The translations under genes and the position numbers were made by a program. Source: DATBRG01 sp036560445 (lineage in GTDB: Bacteria; Pseudomonadota; Gammaproteobacteria; Burkholderiales; Methylophilaceae). Taken from it: a stretch of DNA of 64,000 nucleotides. The DNA is taken from NCBI GenBank assembly GCA_036560445.1, contig DATBRG010000005.1:1-64000 (forward strand), in the 5' to 3' direction. Positions 32,674 to 40,999 of this stretch are shown one piece after another (the stretch's first letter is position 1; each line of letters begins with the position of its first letter). The notes below the pieces were generated by a model. It worked only from the letters and a program-made list of their open reading frames with translations, did not search any database and was not told where the DNA came from.

Positions 32674-33903
32674 TCAGGGTAGTGCGTGAAACTCCTTCAC
32701 TAACTCACTGGATTCACCGTTGATGATTTTGCGCGAATTCTTGTCATTACGGAAGACTATTGGTTGGCCCTGTAGTTGCGGGTTCTTCGAGTCTTCAATG
32801 GCCTTCTCAATCAGGTAATGGTTGGGCGATAGGCTACATACAGGGTCTGCACTTTCTGCATCCCCTGACAAGAGGAAAGCCTGGCAACGACAGCCAGCCA
32901 AGTCATTTTCTTTTTCCGGGCAGGTGCGGCAAGGCTCTTTCATCCAGCTATCACCCCGATATTTATTGAATGCCGGAGAATCCTTCCATGCCCATTCCAA
33001 GCCTTTATCACGAACATTGGGGAACTGCATGTTAGGGAGCACACGTGCTGAATGGCATGGCAAAACATCGCCATTGGCCGTTACTATCATGAATACTTCA
33101 CCCCAGCCATTCATGCACTTCTTGGGGCGATCCGAGAAATAATCCGGTACCACAAAAAAGATTTTCATTTTGTTGCCGACTTTTTTACGGAATTCATTAG
33201 TCACGGCTTCAGCATGATCAATTTGTTCTTTAGTTGGCATCAGTTGGCTGCGGTTAATCAATGACCAGCCATAATATTGGGTATTAGCCAACTCGACATA
33301 ATCAGCACCGAGCGCCTCAGCCATTTCCAGGATTTCCTTGATATGACCGATGTTGTATCGATGGATGACCACATTCAGCACCATAGGGTAGCCATGGCCC
33401 TTAATCATGGCTGCGACTTTTTTCTTGAGTTCAAAAGTCTTGGTATTGGTGATGAAATTGTTAATCTCTTCAGTGATATCGTGCATGGAGAGCTGGATAT
33501 GATCCAACCCACCCTCCTTGAATGCTTGTATACGCTTCTCGGTCAGGCCAACACCCGAAGTAATCAGGTTGCTGTAGTAGCCAAGCTTCTTCGCCTCGAT
33601 GACGATATCTTCAATATCATCGCGCAATAGTGGCTCACCACCAGATATGCCTAGTTGCAATGCCCCTAGCTTGCGAGCGTCCCGCAATGCCTGAATCCAT
33701 TGTTCCGTGCTGAGTTCGTTTTGCGTGTGTTTGTCGTAATCGGTGGGGTTATAGCAAAAAGCACAATGCAATGGACAACGATAAGTTACCTCGGCCAGTA
33801 ACCAAAGCGGCTGCGTGTGGGTGATATTGGCGGCTACACCATTGTTTTGTTGTGCATGTACCTCTTTTTGCACGACTGAATCACCTAAAGATGCTTGTGT
33901 CAT
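32674..33903 (-). CDS. pqqE: PqqA peptide cyclase (radical SAM)
   Basis: Joins the Glu and Tyr side chains of the PqqA peptide, the first step of PQQ cofactor synthesis. The 409-residue protein has the radical-SAM motif VTYRCPLHCAFCYNP (C-x3-C-x2-C), the GGEP motif (GISGGEPLL) and a C-terminal SPASM domain with cysteines in PCHSARVLPNMQ, CRTCPEKENDLAGCRC and DPVCSLSPNH. It carries an extra N-terminal tail of about 30 residues before PLWLLAEVTYRC. It follows pqqD by 33 bases. Confidence 0.96.
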   Translation of the reverse strand: MTQASLGDSVVQKEVHAQQNNGVAANITHTQPLWLLAEVTYRCPLHCAFCYNPTDYDKHTQNELSTEQWIQALRDARKLGALQLGISGGEPLLRDDIEDIVIEAKKLGYYSNLITSGVGLTEKRIQAFKEGGLDHIQLSMHDITEEINNFITNTKTFELKKKVAAMIKGHGYPMVLNVVIHRYNIGHIKEILEMAEALGADYVELANTQYYGWSLINRSQLMPTKEQIDHAEAVTNEFRKKVGNKMKIFFVVPDYFSDRPKKCMNGWGEVFMIVTANGDVLPCHSARVLPNMQFPNVRDKGLEWAWKDSPAFNKYRGDSWMKEPCRTCPEKENDLAGCRCQAFLLSGDAESADPVCSLSPNHYLIEKAIEDSKNPQLQGQPIVFRNDKNSRKIINGESSELVKEFHALP

Positions 33904-33936
33904 TTTGCTACTCCTTAATGTTGGCTTGCATCAAGA

Positions 33937-34224
33937 TCAGATCTTGCGCAACCAAGCCTTACCCACTGCCAGATCAAACATCCCAATAATATCGTTTTCA
34001 ATATCTTCAGCATCCGGGAATGCTACCTTCAAGTCAGCCACGATGTCGCCGACCGTTGCTTTCCCATCTACTCGTTTCAGCACTTCGCCTGCACCGCCGT
34101 GAAGTTTGACCATGCCTTCGGGGAAAAGTATCACATAACTTTGCTGCGCTTCTTCCCACTGAAAGCGGTGGTGAAGTGCAATAGCGTAGACATCCGAATG
34201 TTGTATCTCGTTTTCCATAATCAT
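33937..34224 (-). CDS. pqqD: PQQ biosynthesis chaperone PqqD
   Basis: Binds the PqqA peptide and presents it to PqqE. A 95-residue protein with the winged-helix PqqD pattern: FQWEEAQQSYVILFPEGMVK followed by LHGGAGEVLKRVDGKATVGD and ALVGKAWL-like C-terminus (LAVGKAWLRKI). It starts at ATG 34224, with ATG 34218 as alternative. It is a separate gene here, unlike the PqqCD fusion of Methylobacterium. Confidence 0.93.
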   Translation of the reverse strand: MIMENEIQHSDVYAIALHHRFQWEEAQQSYVILFPEGMVKLHGGAGEVLKRVDGKATVGDIVADLKVAFPDAEDIENDIIGMFDLAVGKAWLRKI

Positions 34225-34228
34225 TTCA

Positions 34229-34987
34229 TCAATTAAAGTTCACAACCGGTTGACGCAGGTAATCACGACCTTCTACCTTGATATCAGTAGACGCCAACAT
34301 GATGGAATCGGCAATCACCCACAGTACATTCAACTTGAATTGCAGGATATCGAGCGCTTTTAATTGCATCTCACGTGAGGTACTGAAGTAATCCAGCGTC
34401 ACACTCAAGCCCTGCTCTACGTCACGACGGGCTTCAGTCAGGCGTTTCTTGAAGTAACTTAAGCCTTCTTCCTTGATCCAGGGGTACATCGTAGGCCAGG
34501 AGCTGATACGTTGCTGGTGGATGTGGGGAGCAAATAGCTCGGTTAACGAGGAGCACACTGACTCTTGCCAGGGGCGTTGCTTGGCGAAATTGATGTAAGC
34601 ATCCACGGCAAAACGTACGCCGGGGCTAACCATTTCAAGTGAGGTTACCTGTTCACGCGTCAAACCAACCACCTGGCCAAGCTGGATCCAGGCTTCAATA
34701 CCACCTACCTGATCGCCAACGCCATCATGGTCTGTAATGCGCACGATCCACTCTTTACGAATCTCTTTGTCTGGGCAATTGGAAAGGATGGCTGCATCCT
34801 TCATCGGGATGGCGATTTGATAATAAAACCGGTTGGCGACCCAGCATTGCAGCTGCTCTTTGCTCAGCTTGCCTTCATACATCATCACGTGAAACGGATG
34901 ATAGATATGGTAACCCTTACCCTTCTCGCGCAGCTTTTCTTCAAACTCTTCGCGCGTCCAAGGCGCGTTGATCACTGGTGCATTCAT
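34229..34987 (-). CDS. pqqC: Pyrroloquinoline-quinone synthase PqqC
   Basis: Cofactorless oxidase that performs the last ring closure and eight-electron oxidation in PQQ synthesis. The 252-residue helical protein shows the family motifs YHIYHPFHVMMYEGKLSKEQ near residues 22-41, WVANRFYYQIAIPMKDAAIL, and HQQRISSWPTMYPWIKEEGL. It is a stand-alone PqqC, with pqqD beginning 4 bases after its stop. Order pqqA-B-C-D-E on the minus strand is the usual one. Confidence 0.96.
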   Translation of the reverse strand: MNAPVINAPWTREEFEEKLREKGKGYHIYHPFHVMMYEGKLSKEQLQCWVANRFYYQIAIPMKDAAILSNCPDKEIRKEWIVRITDHDGVGDQVGGIEAWIQLGQVVGLTREQVTSLEMVSPGVRFAVDAYINFAKQRPWQESVCSSLTELFAPHIHQQRISSWPTMYPWIKEEGLSYFKKRLTEARRDVEQGLSVTLDYFSTSREMQLKALDILQFKLNVLWVIADSIMLASTDIKVEGRDYLRQPVVNFN

Positions 34988-34996
34988 TTCTCTCTC

Positions 34997-35914
34997 CTAA
35001 AGAATAATATCCATACCGTCGTAAGCAACCTCTATCCCATGACGGGTTAGCTCGGCTCGCTCGGCAGAATCTTCTCTTAGTATTGGATTGGTGTTGTTGA
35101 TATGTATCAAAACCTTGCGCGAAGCATTAAATTCGTCCAGTTTTTCTATCATACCCCCGGGGCCTGATTGCGGGTTGTGACCAATGCTACGAGCGGTTTT
35201 GGTCATCAGGCCCATATCGATCATTTCTGTATTGGTCCAGAAAGTACCATCCACCATGATGCAATCTGCCTGTGACATCAGAGCTGGCAAGTGTGGCTCG
35301 ATCTCACCCAGACCCGGCGCGTAAAAACATTTTTTGCCGCTACTGGTATCTTCGATCAGCACCCCTATGGTATCGCCAGGGTGTGGATCGTTACGATGTG
35401 GGGAATATGGTGGTGCGGCGCTCTTGAGTGCTACGGCTGTAAATTTGAGATTGGTAGCGCCCTTAACCTCAAATGAAGTTTTGCCATCGGTTGGCACTTG
35501 GTGATGGTTAATACCACAGTAGTGACCAAGTATGTTGAGCAATGGGTTGCCAGTCGTCAAATCCTGATAAACCATGTCCGTACAATAGATTTCGCGTTTT
35601 ACGGTGCCTTCACGCAGCATCAGTAGGCCTGTTGTATGGTCGATCTGCGCATCAATCAGCACGATACCGACAATGCCGCTGTCTCGAATTGCCCGGCCTG
35701 GCTGCAAAGGTGCAAACTCCTGTATCTGCTGCAATACATCTGGCGAAGCATTGAACAGCACCCAATTGACACCATCACCACTCACACAGATGGAAGATTG
35801 GGTGCGACGTGTTGCCTTGATAGTGCCTTTTCTCAGTCCATCACAATTCGGACAATTACAATTCCACTGAGGAAAACCACCACCTGCGCCTGCGCCTAGA
35901 ACATGAATATGCAT
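34997..35914 (-). CDS. pqqB: PQQ biosynthesis protein PqqB
   Basis: Metallo-beta-lactamase-fold protein needed for PQQ synthesis, proposed to hydroxylate the tyrosine part of the cross-linked precursor. From ATG 35914 (with GAGAGAG about 8 bases upstream) it has 305 residues; it begins MHIHVLGAGAGGGFPQWNCN and continues with the CPNCDGLRKG cysteine motif that binds zinc. The internal site has DAQIDHTTGLLMLREG and MVDGTFWTN. A longer reading from 35971 would cross the hairpin after pqqA and is not used. Confidence 0.95.
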   Translation of the reverse strand: MHIHVLGAGAGGGFPQWNCNCPNCDGLRKGTIKATRRTQSSICVSGDGVNWVLFNASPDVLQQIQEFAPLQPGRAIRDSGIVGIVLIDAQIDHTTGLLMLREGTVKREIYCTDMVYQDLTTGNPLLNILGHYCGINHHQVPTDGKTSFEVKGATNLKFTAVALKSAAPPYSPHRNDPHPGDTIGVLIEDTSSGKKCFYAPGLGEIEPHLPALMSQADCIMVDGTFWTNTEMIDMGLMTKTARSIGHNPQSGPGGMIEKLDEFNASRKVLIHINNTNPILREDSAERAELTRHGIEVAYDGMDIIL

Positions 35915-35936
35915 AAAAACTCTCTCTAAATAAATA

Positions 35937-35975
35937 TAGGGTGCAAACCGGGAAACCTCCCTGTAAGCCACCCTA
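35937..35975 (-). other. Stem-loop between pqqA and pqqB
   Basis: TAGGGTG (35937-35943) pairs with CACCCTA (35969-35975), with an inner GGGA/TCCC pairing. There is no T-run, so it is not a standard terminator; it may stabilise a short pqqA transcript or slow pqqB translation, consistent with the known excess of pqqA transcripts in other methylotrophs. Confidence 0.5.
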
Positions 35976-36018
35976 TTATTATACCGAGCCGCGGTTAGGC
36001 AGCCCGGTTAATTGCATC

Positions 36019-36090
36019 TTAGCGATTGCAAACGTACATGGTAACTTCAAAGCCGAAACGCATTTCAGTCGCTGCTGGTTTGGTCCACAT
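36019..36090 (-). CDS. pqqA: PQQ precursor peptide PqqA
   Basis: Ribosomally made precursor whose Glu and Tyr become the PQQ cofactor. The 23-residue peptide is MWTKPAATEMRFGFEVTMYV followed by Cys-Asn-Arg; the substrate residues Glu15 and Tyr19 lie in the conserved E-V-T-M-Y core. ATG at 36090 has GGAG (about 8 bases upstream). It is read directly from the sequence and is too short for most gene callers. It leads the pqqABCDE operon. Confidence 0.97.
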   Translation of the reverse strand: MWTKPAATEMRFGFEVTMYVCNR

Positions 36091-36260
36091 ATTAAAGCTC
36101 CTTAAAAGTTTGATTTACCAAAAATCCACCACAACATCCGGATACTTGCATGTTGATGGCGTGGATTGCATTCTCCGCGTCAGGTCTTGTTTCCGACAGT
36201 GCAATATTCTGGAAACTCGCCTCATGATTTTCATTATCGACTTTGGCTAAGTTTGCAATT

Positions 36261-37364
36261 CTAGTTGTTAACTATCTTCGTCAGCACTTCGAGAAAACGC
36301 GCATTCTCGGAATACAGCCCTATACTAACGCGCAGATATTCTGGCAATTCATAATTGGCAATAGGCCTTACTATCACGCCTTCTTGCAGCAAACGGCGAT
36401 AGGCGCCTGCGGCATCAGCAATTTTGAAACTGACAAAATTACCAAATGAAGGAATGAACTGTAGTCCAAGAGCAGTCAAGCCTTGGGTAATCTGCGCCAT
36501 ACCAGCCTGGTTCAAGGCATAACTGCGGGCAACAAATTCATCATCCGCTAGTGAAGCGACAGCTGCAGCTTGCGCAATAGCATTCACATTAAATGGCTGC
36601 CTGACGCGGTTCATAATGTCGGCTAATTCACTGGAGGCCATGCCAAAACCGATACGCAAACCAGCCAGTCCATAAGCCTTGGAGAAAGTACGTGAGATGA
36701 TCAGGTTTTCAAATTCGGCCAGCCAGCTTATTGCTTCAGATTTCAGTGACTCCGGCAGGTATTCATCATAAGCTTCGTCCAGAACCAGTAGTACCTGTTT
36801 AGGTACTTTGCGCATAAATGCCAGCAGTTCTGCTTTTCCTAGTAGTGTTCCCGTCGGGTTATTCGGGTTGGCAATAAATAGCATTCTTGTCCGCGACGTA
36901 ATCGCCGCCAGCATTGCATCCAGATCGTGGCCAAAATTCTTGGCCGGTACGACAATACCTTTAGCACCAACAGCCTGTGTCACCAGTGGATAAACTGCAA
37001 ATGCATGTTGAGAATAAATCGCCTCGGATTCTGGCTCCAGAAAGGCGCGTGCGGCTAACTCAAGAATATCATTTGAGCCATTACCAAACACCAGCTGTGT
37101 TGATTGTAGGCCAAACTTTCGGCTAACTGCATCACGTAACGCGAAACTATTGCCATCTGGATAGCGAGCGATATCAGTCAGTGCAGTTTGTATGGCCTGC
37201 TCTGCTTTCGGGCTTATTCCTAATGGATTCTCATTGGAGGCGAGTTTGACGATTTGTTCTGGCTGTAAGCCCATTTCACGCGCCAATTCCGCAATCGGCT
37301 TACCGGGCTGGTATGGCGCGATTGAGCGGATGTAGGACGGTGCAAGGTCGCACGGTCTAGTCAC
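36261..37364 (-). CDS. hisC: Histidinol-phosphate aminotransferase
   Basis: PLP enzyme of histidine biosynthesis, also able to act on aromatic amino acids in many bacteria. The 367-residue protein has the fold-type I layout: LASNENPLGISPKAEQAIQT, NPNNPTGTLLGKAELLAFM, LDEAYDEYLP and the PLP-lysine motif ISRTFSKAYGLAGLRIGFG. Start is GTG at 37364 with AGAGG 7 bases upstream. In this window it is not in a his operon: it is separated from pqqA by a 170-base gap and follows the diguanylate cyclase gene across a terminator. Placement beside pheA, serA and serC is common for an aromatic/serine transaminase copy. Confidence 0.92.
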   Translation of the reverse strand: MTRPCDLAPSYIRSIAPYQPGKPIAELAREMGLQPEQIVKLASNENPLGISPKAEQAIQTALTDIARYPDGNSFALRDAVSRKFGLQSTQLVFGNGSNDILELAARAFLEPESEAIYSQHAFAVYPLVTQAVGAKGIVVPAKNFGHDLDAMLAAITSRTRMLFIANPNNPTGTLLGKAELLAFMRKVPKQVLLVLDEAYDEYLPESLKSEAISWLAEFENLIISRTFSKAYGLAGLRIGFGMASSELADIMNRVRQPFNVNAIAQAAAVASLADDEFVARSYALNQAGMAQITQGLTALGLQFIPSFGNFVSFKIADAAGAYRRLLQEGVIVRPIANYELPEYLRVSIGLYSENARFLEVLTKIVNN

Positions 37365-37406
37365 GATAAAACCTCTGTAATATTTGAATTAGGTAAATTG
37401 TAGAAA

Positions 37407-37428
37407 TAAAAATGCGGCTAATGCCGCA
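37407..37428 (-). terminator. Terminator after the diguanylate cyclase gene
   Basis: TGCGGC (37413-37418) pairs with GCCGCA (37423-37428) around a 4-base loop; read on the minus strand it is followed by TTTTTATTT. It separates the cyclase gene from hisC. Confidence 0.65.
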
Positions 37429-37485
37429 ATATTGCTCTAATTGATTTTACCACCAACTATAATGCCATCGAGCCATAAGTCGCGA

Positions 37486-38631
37486 TTAACTGGCCTTGTT
37501 GTTTTGTTTTGCTATATACATTGCCTGATCTGCACGGCGGATGACATCGACAGCGGTCGCATCTCTATATGGCAATAAACAGATGCCTATGCTGACCGAT
37601 ATCTTGGTGATAAACGGCAAATCTTGCAGGCCAAATGGAGTATTAAGCTGCTCTGCCAATTTGTTAGCCAGACTCTTGGCATCCTCTTCTGACTTGATAT
37701 CCCGCGCAAGCAGGAAAAACTCATCCCCTCCCAGCCGACTTAGAGTGTCTGTTTCCCGTGTAATACGTTTTAGCCTGACAGCGACTTCCTGCAACACCAA
37801 ATCCCCAACCGCATGCCCGTATGTATCGTTGATGGGCTTGAAATTATCCAGATCAAGGAAGAATCCCGCACATAGCTGATCATTACGCTCTGAATAATTG
37901 ATTGCCTGCTCAATACGATCTATCAGCAGCTCGCGATTAGGCAAGCCGGTTAAACGATCATGCAGGGCCCGCTCCTGCTGAAGATGTCGTTCTCTATCCA
38001 GTTCTTGTTCGCGCAGAAATAAGGCTCTGCTTTGGGTTTCGCTAGTATGGCTGGCAAAAGCGCCTACGATATTGGCTGAGACGATAAAAAAATCGAAACA
38101 AGCCATAGCCAGTAAAGGCAGTTGTCGCAGCCATAAAAACATGCAGTTGAAGAGAAGGAGCAGAGATAAGCTAACCCATGTTGCGTGAATAAAACGAAGG
38201 CCTGAAAAACAATGGCACCAGAAAATAATCAGGATCAATCCAGCATAAAAATAGCTGATAGAAATATCCGGCAATAGCCACATTTTTCCCAATAGCCCTA
38301 GCCCACCGAGAAAGCCCGTGGATGCTAGGGTGAACTGGTTAATCCGTGCGAAACGCTTATGAAAAGTTAAAGCAAATACGGCGAGCGCAGTAATAATCAC
38401 TAAGGCCAGAATGAACCAAACTGGCCCCATCGCTTCAGCCGGGATGAGGAGCGAATCAATGACACCGTAAAGGCCATACATCATCGCCCCAACAAGTAAG
38501 GCAATTCTGGCTTGACGGCTAAGATTGGGTAATGCGTAACGAAGATATAGGAACTCAAGGCGCTTATTCTTGAAACTGAGCGCCCAAGGGTCTAGGGATG
38601 CTGATTGCAGTAATTGATGGCTGATAGTCAT
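37486..38631 (-). CDS. Membrane-anchored diguanylate cyclase (GGDEF)
   Basis: Makes cyclic di-GMP. The 381-residue protein has an N-terminal membrane region with about six helices (YLRYALPNLSRQARIALLVG; LVIITALAVFALTFHKRFAR; AGLILIIFWCHCFSGLRFIH) and a C-terminal GGDEF domain beginning near HDRLTGLPNRELLIDRIEQ. The signature LSRLGGDEFFLLARD is intact, and an inhibitory-site RETD lies five residues ahead of it, so product feedback is likely. The membrane part might be a MASE-type sensor; its input is unknown. It is likely a single-gene unit. Confidence 0.9.
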   Translation of the reverse strand: MTISHQLLQSASLDPWALSFKNKRLEFLYLRYALPNLSRQARIALLVGAMMYGLYGVIDSLLIPAEAMGPVWFILALVIITALAVFALTFHKRFARINQFTLASTGFLGGLGLLGKMWLLPDISISYFYAGLILIIFWCHCFSGLRFIHATWVSLSLLLLFNCMFLWLRQLPLLAMACFDFFIVSANIVGAFASHTSETQSRALFLREQELDRERHLQQERALHDRLTGLPNRELLIDRIEQAINYSERNDQLCAGFFLDLDNFKPINDTYGHAVGDLVLQEVAVRLKRITRETDTLSRLGGDEFFLLARDIKSEEDAKSLANKLAEQLNTPFGLQDLPFITKISVSIGICLLPYRDATAVDVIRRADQAMYIAKQNNKAS

Positions 38632-38690
38632 AAAACTATAAGTACATCGTTAACCCCGTTATTAGTATGAGTACTATACTACCCCGTCTA

Positions 38691-39758
38691 TCATATCACT
38701 GCGACAGGATAGGAACCGAGCACCTTAAGCAGCGAGGCGCGCTGCCGTAATTCCGATAACGCGTTAGCAACCTCAGTATCCTGATGATGGCCTTCTATAT
38801 CTACAAAAAAGACATATTCCCACATACCTATTCTTGATGGCCTGGATTCAAACTTCGTCATACTCACGCGATGCTGAGCTAGCGGCTCCAACAGTGCGAC
38901 AACTGCCCCTGGCTGGTTTTTGGCAGCCAGCACCAGTGATGTCTTGTCTTTACCAGATGGGCCAACATCGTGGGTCGCCAGAACTAAAAAGCGCGTAGTA
39001 TTTTTAGGATCATCTTCAATATTTTCAGCAACAATATTCAAGCCAAACAGTTCTCCCGCACGCCTACTGGCAATTGCAGCCGCCCCACCATCTGCCATGG
39101 CAAGTTTGGCAGCTTCCGCATTACTAACTACAGCCTGCAACTCAACTCCGGGCAGATTCTGGTTCAACCATTCATGACATTGCGAGAGTGATTGGGCATG
39201 CGAATAGACTTTGCGTATGCTCGATAACTCAGTCGTTTTACTCAACAGGTTATGATGCACGGCCAGCTCTATCTCTCCACAGATATTGAGGCTGGTCGCC
39301 ATCAGTAAATCCAGTGTGCGCCCTACTGCACCTTCAGTTGAGTTTTCTACCGGTACGACACCGTAGTCAACCTTTGCGGATTCCACCATACGAAACACTT
39401 CGTCGATGGAACTGCATTGCACAGGGGCTGATAAACCACCAAATTGCTTGTTGGCAGCTTCTTCGCTAAAAGTACCCAGCGGGCCCAGAAATGCGACTGA
39501 AAGTTCCTTTTCCAAAGCACGGCAGTTCGACATCACGCTACGAAAAATTGCCGTTACCGCATCACCAGACAAAGGGCCAGCATTATGCTCCAACAGCCTG
39601 CGTAATACCTGCGCTTCTCGCTCAGGACGATATATGGGGCCGCCATTCTTGAGGTTGCCAATTTCACGTGCCAATTTAGCGCGCTCATTCACAAGCGTCA
39701 GCAGCTGCCCGTCTATAGCATCAATTTGGTCACGACATTGTTTGAGTTTATCGCTCAT
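38691..39758 (-). CDS. pheA: Bifunctional chorismate mutase / prephenate dehydratase
   Basis: Makes phenylpyruvate for phenylalanine. The 355-residue protein starts with a chorismate-mutase domain (LKQCRDQIDAIDGQLLTLVN, residues about 5-90), continues with a prephenate dehydratase domain (FLGPLGTFSEEAANKQFGGL; VPVENSTEGAVGRTLDLLM) and ends with an ACT regulatory domain that carries the ESRPSR motif (FESRPSRIGMWEYVFFVDIE). I use ATG 39758; TTG at 39770 is less likely. It lies directly downstream of serA, whose end overlaps the region before this start by only a few bases. Confidence 0.95.
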   Translation of the reverse strand: MSDKLKQCRDQIDAIDGQLLTLVNERAKLAREIGNLKNGGPIYRPEREAQVLRRLLEHNAGPLSGDAVTAIFRSVMSNCRALEKELSVAFLGPLGTFSEEAANKQFGGLSAPVQCSSIDEVFRMVESAKVDYGVVPVENSTEGAVGRTLDLLMATSLNICGEIELAVHHNLLSKTTELSSIRKVYSHAQSLSQCHEWLNQNLPGVELQAVVSNAEAAKLAMADGGAAAIASRRAGELFGLNIVAENIEDDPKNTTRFLVLATHDVGPSGKDKTSLVLAAKNQPGAVVALLEPLAQHRVSMTKFESRPSRIGMWEYVFFVDIEGHHQDTEVANALSELRQRASLLKVLGSYPVAVI

Positions 39759-39766
39759 TATTACTT

Positions 39767-40948
39767 TCAATCATTTAATGGCAAGGCGCGTACATTAAGC
39801 ACACCTTCCAGTTTACGCAAATCTGCGATGACTTTGGTCGGTACTGCCGAGTCTAGATCAACCAAGGTATAAGCCATTTCACCACGTGACTTGTTCGTCA
39901 TATTATGAATATTCAGCCCAGCCTGCGCCATCGCAGTGGATATCTGCCCCAACATATTGGGAACATTGGCATTGGCAATTGCCAACCGATGTGAGGATTC
40001 ACGATTCATCTGCACATTGGGAAAGTTTACTGCATTGAGAATATTGCCATTTTCCAGGTAATCTCGCAGTTGATCCGCCACCATTACCGCACAATTATCC
40101 TCCGCCTCCTGCGTTGAAGCCCCCAGATGGGGCAAGGCAACCACCGAAGGATGATCTTTTAATGCGCTGGTAGGAAAATCACAAATATAGCTGCGCAGCT
40201 TTTTGGCATCCAGAGCAGTCTTGATGGCATGCTCGTCAACGATACCTTCACGAGCGAAATTAAGGAGTACAGCACTATGCTTCATAACGGCAATACGCTC
40301 GGTATTGATCAGGTGCTTGGTAGCGGGAATCAAAGGTACATGCAGGGTGATAAAATCACTATGCCTAAGCAAATCTTCCACACTATGCGCACGCTTGACC
40401 TGTGAGGACAAGCGCCAGGCTGAGTCCACCGATATTTCCGGGTCGTAGCCCAGCACATGCATGCCAAGCTTGAGGGCCGTATCCGCCACCATTCCGCCAA
40501 TGGCACCCAGGCCGATGATACCTAAAGTACGGCCAGGCAGTTCGATCCCGGCGAAATGTTTTTTTTCGTCCTCAACCACCTTAGCTATAGTAACGTCATC
40601 GCCTTGTATGGTTTCCACAAATTTCAATGCTGGGCCCAAGTTACGAGCCGCCATCAGCATGCCCGTAAGTACCAGTTCTTTAACTGCATTGGCATTGGCA
40701 CCAGGACTATTGAATACTGGTATGCCACGCTGAGTAAGCGTGGCTACCGGAATGTTATTAGTACCCGCACCCGCCCGGGCCACCGCTTGTACACTCGTGG
40801 GAATCTCCATTGAATGCATGTCCTGTGAACGAACCAAGACTGCATCTGGTGTAGATATCTCACTGCTAACTTCATATTGTTCTGTCGGTAAACGTTTTAG
40901 CCCATGTGCAGAAATCTTGTTAAGCATCAGTATCTTGTACTTGCCCAT
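39767..40948 (-). CDS. serA: D-3-phosphoglycerate dehydrogenase
   Basis: First step of serine biosynthesis. From ATG 40948 it has 393 residues; GGGG lies 7 bases before this start, whereas ATG 40954 would have it too close. Domains: N-terminal substrate-binding part with RAGAGTNNIP, a Rossmann domain with TLGIIGLGAIGGMVADTALK, catalytic Arg/Glu/His in LNFAREGIVDEHAI and ALPHLGASTQEAEDN, and a C-terminal ACT domain (NANVPNMLGQISTAMAQAGL). This size fits the short SerA class without an extra ASB domain. It is followed by pheA and preceded by serC, so two serine genes are adjacent. Confidence 0.93.
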   Translation of the reverse strand: MGKYKILMLNKISAHGLKRLPTEQYEVSSEISTPDAVLVRSQDMHSMEIPTSVQAVARAGAGTNNIPVATLTQRGIPVFNSPGANANAVKELVLTGMLMAARNLGPALKFVETIQGDDVTIAKVVEDEKKHFAGIELPGRTLGIIGLGAIGGMVADTALKLGMHVLGYDPEISVDSAWRLSSQVKRAHSVEDLLRHSDFITLHVPLIPATKHLINTERIAVMKHSAVLLNFAREGIVDEHAIKTALDAKKLRSYICDFPTSALKDHPSVVALPHLGASTQEAEDNCAVMVADQLRDYLENGNILNAVNFPNVQMNRESSHRLAIANANVPNMLGQISTAMAQAGLNIHNMTNKSRGEMAYTLVDLDSAVPTKVIADLRKLEGVLNVRALPLND

Positions 40949-40999
40949 CCTCATCCCCTTTATGCACTTTCTGTCACCGACAGAACTGTTTGTTGTTTT

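Noticed and set aside
40967..40980. CTGTC-ACC-GACAG hairpin between serC and serA
   Set aside because: Short stem, no T-run on the minus strand, and genes on both sides are probably co-transcribed.
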